Assembly: GCA_037074705.1 (NCBI GenBank)
Contig: CM073590.1
Location: 238,502,101 to 238,566,100 of the forward strand
DNA from: Zhengitettix transpicula
Taxonomy: Eukaryota; Arthropoda; Insecta; Orthoptera; Tetrigidae
Reading direction: 5' to 3'
Length of the DNA: 64,000 nucleotides
Shown: one piece after another, positions 13,001 through 26,900 of the stretch
How positions within the stretch are numbered: the stretch's first letter is position 1
Layout of the letters: every line of letters starts with the position of its first letter
The notes under the pieces: generated by a model
Databases searched by the model: none
What the model was told of the DNA's origin: nothing
Seen by the model: the letters and a program-made list of their open reading frames with translations, nothing else
Translations under genes and position numbers: made by a program

Positions 13001-13104
13001 CTTTTGAATATAATTCCGTGTGGTTGTGTAAGATATTAAAATCTATATGTATTAAATGATTACATCTTGTGTGGCATTGAGAAGTATAACCAAACTTTGT
13101 GAAA
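10006..13104. other. NSD upstream region
   Basis: AT-rich with no supported coding sequence. A slightly GC-richer patch at 12550-12660 (CCGCGGGAAAG, CACCGGGACTTG) could hold the transcription start or a 5' UTR exon of the downstream NSD gene, but no core promoter element is clear. An in-frame TAA at 13087-13089 closes the coding frame upstream of the chosen ATG. Confidence 0.35.
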
Positions 13105-14179
13105 ATGATTGAAACAAGAACAGCTAGTACAATGTTTGATTCTGAGGACTCAGCAGTTTCACCAGTGAAATTTTTATCATCACACTCTTCTGCTCAATCT
13201 TCTCAAAGCAAGAAGAGGAAGAGTAAAAGTGATATGGATGCAGATGTAAATAACAGCAGTTTTATTGAGGAAGTGACTGTAAAAAGCAGGTATGGGAGAA
13301 CACGTAAACCTAAGATTTCTGACGATTTTTTGCCTACAGATAAAAAAGTTGGGGCCATCCTGGGCCACAGCCCCAAACAAAATTCCAGTGAGAAACAATT
13401 TCCACCCACGGTATCCAATAATTCCATCAGATCTAAAGGTCGGAGACTGTTTGAGACTCTCCATGGCTCAGAACATGTGAGTAAAGTTCAGAAAACCAGA
13501 AATAAGCTATTGAAAGACAAAGAAACTCCTATCAAAGTTGAATTAACATCCAGTGACAATTTAAATGCTTCAGTGACAACTGGTAACATTTCTGAAGAAA
13601 TAACTGACAGAAGTGAAAAAACTTCAATTGATTGCTCTGAAGATAAAGACATTGAAATTGTTGATATTGTGACCAATATAAAAGTTATTGATGTTGAAAG
13701 TGATAAGTTGATTGATTCAGAAAATTGCACTAGTACAGAAATCTTTGAAACTGATAACTTGGATGGGCAAACTAGAGTTTTAAGCAATATTGCCAATGAC
13801 CAAAGAATATCAGACTCTAGAGAATCTTTTAGTAATTTGTCTCCCAATCCTCCAGTACGTTCAGTTATAATGAAATCACAATGCTTTTGGGGTTATAAGA
13901 AGAAAATGCATAAACGTGCTCAATCAAAAAATCAAATTTCTCTTAATTTGAGTCAAGATTCAAGTATTTCAAAAGAAAATGACAGTATTAATGATTCTGT
14001 TCCAATAAAGGTTGAACCCAATTCTAAAGGATTGTTTCTCAAAGTTTTAGCTTTCAATGACTTTAATCCCAGTAATGTTGTAGCTGGTGATTTAGTTTGG
14101 GCAAGGGTACCTGGCTATCCATTTTGGCCTGCTTTGATCACCTTGGAGAAGGAATCACAATCATTTGTGAAATTGAGAG
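13105..14179 (+). CDS. NSD: NSD exon 1: disordered N-terminus and start of PWWP1
   Basis: Encodes residues 1-358 plus one base. A Ser/Lys/Glu-rich region leads to [18 protein letters not shown], the PWWP signature (here PFWP). The donor is AG|GTAAAT at 14180. Reading past the donor enters a family D hairpin, so the continued frame is not real protein. Confidence 0.92.
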
Positions 14180-16400
14180 GTAAATACATATTATTTCACA
14201 TATATAATTGCAATATTGGTATGGAAAGGAAAGAGAGATCGCTTGTGGCTTACCTGAAAGTGAAGTACGGTGTAGCCATAGGCTATCTCTCTTTCCTTTC
14301 CATAACAATATTGTAATTATTTTTGACAATGCCATATCCTTACTAAGATTACATGTATGTACAAATACATACATTTAATTAAATTTCTTGGGAAAACTCC
14401 TTTTATATTAAAGTGTGGCTATATGTAATTATTTTATTTCTCATACTGTAAAATTTTCCTTTATATATATATATATAATTTTTTGTAACAAGATTTTAAT
14501 TAATTCAAATTTTTTATGGAAAATGTGCTGCTATGTGTTACCTACTCAGATAGAAACTGAACCGTTACACTAGGAAAACAATTACATGATAACCAGAAGA
14601 ATGGGGCTTAGCTCTAGAACATTTGAAATTCCATTTCGTCCCATCTTACTATGATACCGGTTGATTTAATGTAAGCCAATTGATCTCTGTTCCTCATTTC
14701 TTTCAAAATTAGTTAATGTCACATTAAGTTTACATTTACTAAGTTTGCGATATTGGTAAATATATTCCAATATTGCAATTATGAATATATAATTGCAATA
14801 TTGGTATGAACAGGAAAAAGAGACAGGGGCTTACCTGAAAGTGAAGTGCAGTGTAGCTATAGGGAACCGAAGGTTCTTCAAATTTTCTGAGGCTCTCTGC
14901 CTCCTTCAGGAAGGAGTGTTACCCCTTTCTGTGCACCGGCTGGCTGATGACTGAACAACCTTTGGTTCCCTATGGCTACATAATATTTTCATTAAGCATT
15001 AATCAAATTATTGGCACAATTAAACTTAAAATGAATTTGATTAATGGGTTGTATTATAATTATTTAAGTTATCTTGGTGTTGTGTTTGTTTATTGTAATT
15101 AATAGTTTTTCCTTGTCAAATATAAGTTATTTTCTTATAAATAAATAACAGCCAATTTGAAGTCAGAAAAATATATTTATTTAGGTATTTAACATATGAT
15201 AGGTGATAAATTAACCATTTAAGTAATGAGATTCACAAAAAATTTACATTACTGAGTAAGATCAAATATACATTTCTTGGGTCATATATGTCATATATAT
15301 AGGAACAGACCAACAAAATGAGCTAAGTTGCATAAGGTATTTATTGGGTAGTTTCTATTCAATAACTTTCATCTGAAATAGGCAGTGAGTCAAAATAAAA
15401 TAGAAAAGTAGGAAGGCACGTATGAGAATGATTTTGTAATTTTCTTTATTTTTGGTGAAACAGCTGGCATAACATTTATTGTGAAACCAAGACTTGGTGC
15501 TATTTATTTATAACACTTAAACCCAAAAAAGAAAAGAATATTTTTAAAAATATTTCATAATATGTAAAACAAATAATTTGAATTTACTTAATAAATGAAA
15601 ACAGGAACCTGAAGCCTAGAATTACCTTGTCAACATCATTTGTATTGCCCTATTTCTTAAATAATGATCACAGTTTCCTATGGTAGACAAATAATTTATT
15701 TCTAAATAAATTAAAAGGCAAAAAACTAATCTGGAGAAGATACATATATCTACATGAACATGAGTAACAAATTAAATAAACTAATTTTCCAAATATAATA
15801 GGAAACAGCTTTATTTATTAGATGCCTTGCTTGTAGTGCAATATTTGCAAGTGGTCCTCGTGCACAGTATCAACAATGGAAAGGCTTGTGATTCAATTTA
15901 TATTATACACTAATACAAGCCTCTGACAAAATGGTTTTTAAGCAAGAAACAAATATTTATCTGGAACAAAAAAAATTTAAGAGCTTATTAAAATTTTACC
16001 AAGATAACTTTTGTAACACAATAGAATTAAAAAATAAAATATGTATTAATTTTACAGAACACTTATTCTGTACCAAAAATAATTATGTGATTATGGAGTA
16101 AAGTGATATAATGCATTTGAATTCAAACATTAAACCAAACTTATAAAAAATAAAAAAACTATTACAATTCAAGAAACTTTATGAAAATATAAATATCTTT
16201 TTTCTGACTCCAAATTGGCTGTTGTTTATTTATAAGTTCTCTCAATAGTAGTTTATATATATATATATATATATCTTCAAATTTGAAGAACAACCTTCAG
16301 TTCCTCATGGCGACACCGCACTTCACTTTCAGGTAAGCCACAACCTATCTCTCTATCCTTTCCATACCAATATTTTTGACAATGTCACATTCTCACTATT

Positions 16401-16449
<49 letters not shown>

Positions 16450-19301
16450 ATTAATGATTGGTTAGTTTTTTTGTTGTAAATATGACTATTGATTAATTTT
16501 ATGATATTTAAATAAGCATAAAACTGTTTCTTTTAGTTGCACATTTTACTTTATTTGATCATAGGTTGTGGACGCATTAACTCAATGCCATATCTCCATG
16601 TGCAGTTTTTCAAAGACATGGGGAGGCATAGTTGGCTTCCATTTACTTCTATTGTAGAATTTGCAGCCCTAGGTTTGGGAGATGAAAACGATTATCAGCA
16701 TGTTGTAAGTTCATAATATAATTACCTTTTTGGTTATTTCGACAGGTTTAAGCATACAAATTTTAAATATATCCAAGTTCACTTAGTGATTTACAAAACA
16801 TTTTATCTAATGTGGAATCTCCAATGGTTTAATAAAAAAAAATTATAAAATTTTATAGATAAAGAATAGAGATCCAAAAATTTCCTCTGCTTTCAAGGTG
16901 AAAGGTTTTCAGCAGGCAAAATTTATGGATGCAGTGAATGAAAGTGAAGAGATGGTGGAAATGTCCAGGTAAGATTCATCATGTATGTCGTAAATTGATA
17001 AATTTGTAACATTTTAAAGAATTGCGTTAATGTAATTATTGTTTCAGGGAACAACGGCTGCAAACGTTTTCAGACCGATATAATTCAGTGCAAATATTAC
17101 AAGCGAAACGAAGGCAATCACTCACAAAGAAAAGGAAACAAATGGAAGTGCTTGATGAATTTGTGAAAAAACCCAAAAAGGTGTGTAAATAAAGAGTTTG
17201 ATGTGTATTATTGATAGTTTCACATTGCTGTAAATCAAGTGATGGAAATACAATTTTTTGTAATTGAAATTAACATATATTTTATAAAGGACTCTATAAA
17301 TATGTTTTTTTTATAGAGACTATGTAAAAATATTTTTTTTACATGTGATGAGGATAGCTCATTGGTTAGTGAGACCAGATACCAAGTGTTTCCATTCCTG
17401 GTCATGCTAAGATTATTCCAATCTTAATAATTTAAATATTTTTATTTTTGAGTTAGGAGGTGTAAATTGCTAGGTAGTATTTTAGGATATAATTATTTGT
17501 ACTATGCCGATTTCATGTTATGAATTGTCCTTCCTTTCTTCCTGTTAGAAGATTTATTGTGGCATTGAACATATTAATTGGCAAGTTTGAGCTATCATTT
17601 TAGATACAGGGATGGTTATAATATCCAGTTTTTTCTGTATTTATATGTTTATAAGTTTGTAATTTAAGGACAGCGAACTAAATGCACTTCGCACTAATCC
17701 CTCCTCCTCCCCCCCAAAAAATGAGAAATTGGTGAAATATGTAATAAAATATTTATGGGACTACCAATTTTACAATAGAAATAATTCTGTTCATAATCTT
17801 CAAATTTATTCTTTATATAAATCTGTTTCACTATGTCTTTCAACACTTTAGAAGTATATTAAAATGGCTATTAATGTATAATAAATAGTGCTATCATAAG
17901 TTACTTGGAATGGTTATATGGCGTGTTCTTGTTGATCATATCTTTATAATCTTAAGTAATGGCTAAAATTTCAGTGTCTTTTGTTTTGAAATTAAATGTT
18001 TTTGTTTTGTTCTGAATTGTACAGATCAAAGTAGAAATTGAAGATGAATGGTCAGAAAATGAGAATAATGCAAGTTCAACACTAGATTATTCCCTTGAAA
18101 TGGAGCATACTAAAGAGAAAAAAATATCTATGGAACTTAGAATTAATGCTATTTCAAAGACTGATAAAAGATTTAAGAAATTTTATTCAAAGAATTTAAG
18201 TAAATTTTCTGATGAACATCCAGACTTGCCAAAAGCCAGATTGGAGAAGCTACTCTGGGACAAATGGAGCAGCATGTCAGAAACAGAGAAAACCAAGTAT
18301 GTAGTTATCTAATCATTTGACCTTTTTAGCCAGTAGATGAACAGTTGACAAAAAGTCAATTTCATGTCATGTTTTCATAAGTCATTCTCATTGAAAATTT
18401 AAACTTTTTTCCCCAGGGCATTAATTCATGTAAAACAAGAAATAAAGAAGGAATGGTCTCCTAAAGCTTCAGTAAGTGATGTAAGTGCAGTTAAAAAATC
18501 GGTGTGGGATCGTCAACTTGCTGGTGGACTTTTCCGTGGCATGAGAAAAGAAAAAGTTTGCCAAATATGCTTAACTGGAGGCAATACCATGAAATGTCGT
18601 GGTCAGTGCTGTAGCATGTACCATATGCAATGTGTTTCTGAACTGTTATCAGTAGAAAATAGAAAAACATTAACAGATGGAATTGAAACAAAAATAGAAG
18701 ACACTATAGAAAATAATGATAGTTTGAATGACAGTGTTACAGAGTCTGTTAACTTAAAAGAAACTGAAGGTGATCAGTCAGATCCATTTCTATGCCATAA
18801 TTGTTCTAGAGGCCAAACACCTCCTTGTTTTGTTTGTAAGAAAGCAGACCAAAATAATGATTCTAATACAATAATAGGATGTGGAATAGGTAAGTTAGAA
18901 TTGCATGTTTACTTTACGTGTACTTACAAACTACTAGTAGTTATTAAGTACACCTTGTGTTAAGTTTATTTACATATGTTTTATTTTATTGATTACAAAA
19001 CTTGTATCCTCATTTTATCAGTAGGTTAATTATGTGCATAATTAACATGTGAACCTTGTAATTAGGTAATTAAATTTGCAATTTTTTTGTTTCCTTAATT
19101 TGTCTGAGCAGTATACATTGTGGGAGTATGGGGTCACTGGTGATTATTGAGTTTGATAGGTTGGTTTTATTTTGTTAGGTAACATTTGTATATATTGTCA
19201 GGCTTTTTATTAGATACATTTAAGAATTGTGGTTATAATATTAAGAAATGTGTTTTTAAAGTTTTGAAAATATAGTTTCTTGTGTGAGATAACAGAATGT
19301 T

Positions 19302-19342
<41 letters not shown>

Positions 19343-22300
19343 TTAAACCTCCACATCTTACCCAAACAACCTCAGTATTATGTAAAACAACTAACAAAAC
19401 TGAATATTTACATAATTTGAGTTGTTTTTCTTTCAGGGATGTGTGGGAAATTTTATCATTTAGATTGTTTGAAAGTTTGGCCACAAACTGTTTACAATGG
19501 TGGAAAATTGGAGAAGCCCAATTCTAATAAACCTGATAAAATTGCTTGCCCACAACATAAATGTCACACTTGTGCCTCAGATGATCCAAGAAGTAACACA
19601 CTGCGCTTTACTAATGAGACTCTAGTTCGTTGTGTGTCTTGTCCAACTGCTTACCACACAGGTTAGTAAGAATACTTAAATATGGTATATATTGTTTAAT
19701 GTATTACTGCTTTTATGTTGTATTACTGGTTTTCTACTGCCTATCACGTGAATGCTTTAAAACAATATTTTTGTAGTTGATAGGCATGAGCTTTGATTAA
19801 AAAATTATGAAAAGTTGTACAATGTTCTAAACTATGTAATTTTTCACATATTAAAAAAAATTATGCTTGGTTTATTAAGACTTGTAATCATGAAAAAGAT
19901 TGTAAAACATTTAACAAAAACAAAAATTAAGTGTTTTTAATATTGACTTTATATTACAATTTTAATCATCTGTTGGTTTCTTTTCATTGATAATTTTATA
20001 ATAGAAATGAGAAAAGGTTTGTTACAGTCTGGTTGTAATTCAGTAGACAATTTTAATGAGTTTTAAAAGTCATTAAATATTTTCTCAAGCCATTAATGGT
20101 AAATAACAAGTTTCTGTTTCTATTTATTTATAGGAGATTATTGTGTACCAGCTGGATCAGTGATTTTAAATTCAACTCAGATTATCTGTGCTCACCATTA
20201 TATTCCGGATAAAAGAAAAAATAATCATGTTAATGCTTGTTGGTGTTTTCTTTGTGGAATGGGTAAGAGTTTGCAAACTTATTTTACCGTGTATTTTGTT
20301 CTAGTCAATAAAAATGGGAAATTGCATTACAGACAAATGATTAATTCATTTGTTTAAAACATGGTCTGTGAGTTCCATATTTAGCTGCTAAATAAGGTTT
20401 ACTTACATATGCCTGTAAAACTTATATCCATATTTAGGCCTACTCATTAAAAAGTAGTTGGAGGTACTTGCTCAGTTCAATCCAATATCTTGTAGTTACC
20501 ATATAAAAAAGCTTTTAATTCACTTATATAATCACTCATGCACTCTCTTTATGGTTGTTATTTTGTTGATTCTATGAATATAATTTTTGTTTTAAATAAA
20601 CCATTTGATAGTAACTTTCTATGTTGTAGCTGGTGGGACACTTATTTGTTGTGATCTTTGTCCATCTGCGTTTCATCCTATCTGCCTTATGTCATCTCCA
20701 CCAGAGGGTGGTTACATATGTGAAGATTGTGAAACAGGAAGATACCCTATTTTTGGAGAAATTGTCTGGACAAAGTGTGGCTCTTACAGGTAAGTTACTT
20801 GTGGTTTGGCCTTCATTCAATAGTATAGCCCAGTAACTACGTCCAAAAAAAAGCCTCTGTGAGGTCAGGTATTTTTTCCTACTTGTATAGTTTGTAACCA
20901 GTGCTGAAAACCCAAGTTTCCCAATTCAAAGGGGGTCGGAAAAAGTTTTGCACCAATTTAAAGTTTTTCAGAAATAGTTAAAGCATAAAGCATTCTATTG
21001 AAAACAATGTCCAGTAATAAATTGTAGACCATAAAATTCTGCAGCGAGTAGTATAGTTGAATGGTTGAATGAAGCAGTAGAAATCATTTGTCAAACGTAT
21101 GCTATTTTTTTTGTCCTTTTATAAAAGAATTTAGTTTGTCATATTTCTACTGCTGATATCTCCAAAATGGAGGTAGTACATTCATTTGTCAAAAAAGAAG
21201 GCTGTAGTGAATTTAATTCTCTTTCCAATGCATCACCTGGATTTAAAAATGCTTTGATAATTGCCGAAAATACACTCATTATGCTCGTTGAAGCTGGATC
21301 GACCGCGGTTGTATTGTGACTGAGAAATGGAGCAATAGTTAATTACTTAGCTACTAATCTTAGATAAATATACTATGTAGTTATTTATTTTTTACATCTT
21401 ACTTGGATCTTTTATAGAAAGACTTCATTTGAATTATGCTCCATGTTATTTATATTAAAATTTAAGTTGAAATGTTTAGTGTTATACCTCAGTCAAATAT
21501 ATTATTTTATGTTCTTTGGAATATATGTTCATTACAATTAGTATATTTCTTGAACACATTTTCCACTAGGGAAATTATTTAATCTAATTTTTAAATAAAA
21601 ATTGTATGTTTTCCTTCTGGAAAGTGTGAGTGGCTTTATTATTAGGTTCAGGAGATTTATTAGACTTCTGATTTAGTGAATTTTCATATGATGTCAACAA
21701 CGGCAGAAGTTTCTGTAGAAAAAACAATTTTACCTAACAAATTAAGGAAAATTTGTGTTTGATTTCAGGTGGTGGCCAGCCAGAATATTATACCCAAATG
21801 AAATTCCAGGCAATGTTCTGAAACTACCACACAAAGTGGGCCAATTTTGTGTCAGATTCTATGGATCACATGACCATTTTTGGGTCAACAGAGGACGAGT
21901 TTTCTTGTACCAAGATGGAGTATGTTAATTGAACTATTTTGAACATTTTAAGTACACAAATTTTTATATATATATATATACATATATATGTGACGACCAT
22001 TTTGCAACAAAATACTATGCACGTTCAGTTTTAAAGTAATTTATTATTTTAGCAATTCAGTACAACGCATACAAAAGATATACATTCTTGCACTCATCAC
22101 CAGAGAAGTTATTACTAATCAATAAACTCACTTGCTAGGCAACGACTAAATCAGAGTTATAAATATTGCTTAAAATCTCTGGTGTCACCACAATACTCCC
22201 CGCCAAACGACGAAGCCGCAGGAGTGAAATCTAAAAAGGAAAGCAAAACTTCAAGATGGTAAGACAAATGAATCTGGTCTCTTTTGTATGTCTGTAAAAT

Positions 22301-23857
22301 TGGAATGAGTTATAACGGCGTTTGACGAAGGATTGTTCGGATGACATCCAGTGTCTTACGAAGGTTGACCCGCCAAGTCGCTAGTGACAAAGAAGGCAGG
22401 TTTCCATCTGCTAATGTGGACTGTTGTTTCTTCTTTGCCGTTAACAAGCAACTTTAAATCGAGCTTCGTTGGCCGTCGTAGAACACGGAAAGGACCACCA
22501 TAAAGGTGGTGGTGGTGGTGGGGGGGTGTCCAATGGACACTTAATATGATCCACCCGAATAAACACAAAATCAATGTTGTACCAAGTTTATGGACAAACT
22601 GTTCTTTTTGAATGTACTGATGCCGGCGCAATTGTCACATATGTGCACGATATTTTGATACAAAAATTGCAGGGTCGGGTGACTTTGTGTCTCCCATGAA
22701 GAATTCACCCGGGAGACGTAGATAAAGTGGAGATAGAATATGAGCAGCATGCGCTTGATGTCTTCTATAGAAATTTAACATTCCCAAGAATTTCTGTAAA
22801 CCCAGAATTGTGGATGGTTTATGAAAGTTGAAGATGGCTTTTCATTTCTAGTAGATATTGGCTCAATGCCTTGAGCACTAACGTTATATCCCAGTAAATT
22901 GATGGTTGACGCTTAAAGGATACATTTGGCTGAATTGTTAGCCCAAATTACTGTAGGCGTCAATACACTGCACACAAATATTCTTCACGTTCCTCCAACA
23001 TTTTCATTGCAATGAAAAGATCATCTATATACGATAAACAAAAGGTAAGTAATGTAATGCAGAATCTATATACCGCTGAAAAGTTTGTGCATCACTTCTT
23101 AATCCAAAAGTCATCACTGTAAACTCGAACAATCCAAAGGGTGTTATGACAGCTATTTTCGGAACATCTGTAGGAGCCATTGGACTAAAGTGATTGAATG
23201 AATATATATAAAAAACATTAGGGTAGGAAAGAGAGACAGCGATGCCACATTACCTGAAATCGGTAATTGGTCCTGTCTGACATAGTCAAATTTTCGAGGG
23301 CCAGAGCCCCTTTCTTCAGGAAGGAAGATCTGACTGTGCTGGCTGGGCACAAATTCATTAATCCAAATTAAAGTGCACCCATTCATTAGACAGCAACAAT
23401 TAAAACAACAAAGTCAACTACACTGTCTCTCTCTCTCTCTCAAGGAAAGGTCACAACAATGATAAAACAAACTCACTGAATTAAAGGAAAGAAGTTAAAA
23501 TGTAAGAAAATGATAATAGGGAAAGGATAGACCAGAACAATTAATAGTGATCAGTGTAACAATTATCATAATACGCTGAAACTAGATTTCAACACAATGT
23601 CACAACCACTGCCATAATGACCACTATAATAAAATTAGAGGATGTTGAGTCCAGGACTTTGCCTAGATTGTAAGATATGCTGGAAAGAGCGTTCCAAAGA
23701 TGCGAGTTCAGCAACCGATTAGTTGGGGAGTACGGCTTTCAGGAGTGTCAAGAGTGTAACCAATGCACCAGGCTTTGAACATATACTTCCTTTGTGCATG
23801 ATTCTATGCCTGAGCATATGTATTCACATATTTCTATACTTCCTCACTATCCAAGAT

Positions 23858-23925
<68 letters not shown>

Positions 23926-26900
23926 ATTAGGAGAATCCATTAAGGAACTAATTCACATTCAAACTTGGATAGTGAGGAAGGATTGAAATAAAGAGGAGGA
24001 TCGGTTGGTTGCAGACAGCCTTTTTTAGACACGGCAGAAATTATTTCATAGTGGGTATGGGTTATGTTTTTAACGTGAATTAGGATTAGGGATGAGTATT
24101 CATCACAGATCGGTTTGGTTAATTGGAGGGACTGGTGGAAAGATTGCAAGTCCAGCTTTGGACAGGTTGTTATATATATAAAATATTAAGGAATGCATTT
24201 TATATAATAGTATTTTTAATTTACCAATAAATCTTGTTACAAATTTTACATAGTCAGTATTAATGAAACTGAAACATTTGTCTTTATTTTAGGATGATCA
24301 GGATAAAGTTGCCGGTACAAAATCTGTTGATAAGGATTATAAACTTGCATTGAAAGAGGTCAATGAAGCTGTAAAGCAATATAACATTGACAAAGGTCGA
24401 CGTGATGCAAAATCTATTGTAAGTATATATTCTTATAATAATTATAGTTTTTATTAATAAAAAGTTATTAATTGGGCTTGTGTTGAAATGTAGAAGCCAC
24501 CAGTATACATCAGAATAAAGTCAAACAAACCTGTTGGAAATGTACGTCAAGTTGAAAGCAGTCCATCCAGCTTGACACCTTGTGAATGCGATCCTTCTTC
24601 TGAAAACCCTTGTGGTCCTGACAGTGATTGTCTTAACAGGTATATCAAGATTATTTAATGTGAAGAAAACTTATTCCTTTAAACTAGAACAAAAATCTAT
24701 TTCAACTTATTTACCTTGACAATATACATTATTTGTAATCAGATTAGGTAATTAAAGGAATTCACAACTTGCCGCACAAAGTAATTAAAAATACTTGTGG
24801 AAGAAATTTAAAGATTTTAGTTCTTCTACATTCAGGATATATTTTGAACAAAATTTTCATTCAAACAGAAAGTCTTTGAAAAAAGGTCACATTGATGTAA
24901 AACTAAAAAAATATATTATTTATTATTTCTTTATCCACCAGAATTCATGACTTCATTGAAATTTGAAAATGAAATAATAGATTTCTGATAGGTAAAATGT
25001 AAGACATATGGCATCTCTAGTTCTTTATGTTTCTGTCTATACAAATTTTCTCAATACTAAAATACATATTAATTTAGATATGTATAAATTACTGTAATGC
25101 TTATAGCATTACCTTGTTAACATTTACCTGCAATGGACAGTGTAACAAATACGCAAGTTTATAATATGAATTTTATAACTTTCTATCTTCAAAAGTACAA
25201 ATAACAGCAGAGTAACATGTGATGAATAAAACTATTGAACTTTTTTTTACATTACTACCATGATGTATACAAGTGACATACATTTTGGATTCCAATTTTT
25301 TAAATTTTATTCTGAACTTTTTTTTACATACAAGTATTTATTGTTATTTCATGTGCTTAGTTAACAAAAAACATTGTCGTTACTTTTATACAACCCAATG
25401 AATATATGTTGGTTTATAGCAGTTTAATATATTTTGTTTGTAAATTGCCTTAGAATTTATTTGATTATATTAGTCATAAGAAGTGCACAGAAATCTTAAC
25501 ATATTTATAGCATTCACTTTTGTGTTTATAATGCTTATATTTGGTCTTTGGCTTGTTTTATTGATATATGCATCTACCTTAAAGTTGTATATTATTTTCT
25601 TTTTGGTAAGGATACTTCTGGTTGAATGTTCTTCTGAAGTATGCAGAGCAGGAACACGGTGTGGAAACCAGTGTTTTGATAAGAGGCTTTATCCTGATTT
25701 GAAACCTTACCTTACTCAAAACCGAGGATGGGGTTTGAAGACAATGCAGGAACTTAAAAAAGGTTTATTTCACTTCTCTAAACTAAACCTTTAAATGTTT
25801 TATAAAGATATAAAAATTAAGTATGAATTATTCAGTTTATGGTTTATTTGTAAATATGCATTTTGTTACATAATGGTACATCCAAAGTAATTGTAGTTAT
25901 AAGTTTTTAAGTATTTTGTTTAATGTTAAATGTCAGTAGATCAATTTTTAGTTTCTTCTTGTATAAATTATGTGAATTGTGTTGTACTCAGCATTTGAGT
26001 GATTTCTCTGTAAGCTGTCACAACTTTTATCATATAAGTTTTATTCGTTATTTTATCATACAAGCTAAATTCTACCTTTGTGCAATAGAAAGTGGTTTGT
26101 TGTGACTATATATTCACGCCTTTAATTTTTAGAATGATTTATAATCATACCACATTAACATGAATCCAATGACCACTTATTTTTGTTAAGTTATTTCTTA
26201 AATTATGATGTACATTAGAATTAAAAGTGCAAGAGATACTACAACTTGTTTACCAGTGACTCCAACATTACTGTTAATTATGTCTCATTGAATTGTTACA
26301 ATTCTTTACATTGTCATTGGCTGTGCATCATTCAATGCTTAATTTAACGGTGGTAGTTATTCATACTCGAAGATGATTAAGATCAAACTATATTAATGTA
26401 GTATGTGACCAACCAGTTGCACATATATTCTTCCTATATCCAGAAATATAAAATGTTATTAAGCAATGGGTTAAACGTTTTAGGCCAGTTTGTAATTGAA
26501 TATGTTGGTGAGATGATAAATGAAGAAGAATATCGTCGTCGAGTTGAACAGAAACATCAAAGGAAGGAAGAGAACTTTTATTTCCTCACTATTGACAAGG
26601 ATCGAATGCTGGATGCTGGTCCAAAAGGAAATGTTGCACGGTAAGTCAAACTATGCTGATTTGTTCAATTTAATTTCTATTCTATTTATAATGAAGTACG
26701 TACGTAAACAAATTTGTTCATGTTTGTTTTGAATTATGCAGACACAATTGTTGTTTACTGTGTTTTATAAAGTTGGACATATTGTAATGGTTAAGTTAAA
26801 AATGTGTTACTGAAAAGTGCATTATAGTACTCATTAACATTAACATTTTCTCAGCTTTATGAATCACTCCTGTCAACCTAATTGTGAAACCCAGAAGTGG

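Noticed and set aside
13488..13847. Minus-strand frames opposite NSD exon 1
   Set aside because: Shadow frames of a long coding exon; the + strand reading has the PWWP domain and consistent splicing.
17350..17410. A tRNA gene
   Set aside because: A-box-like sequence is present, but the arm spacing is wrong and there is no acceptor stem; kept only as a tRNA-like SINE fragment.
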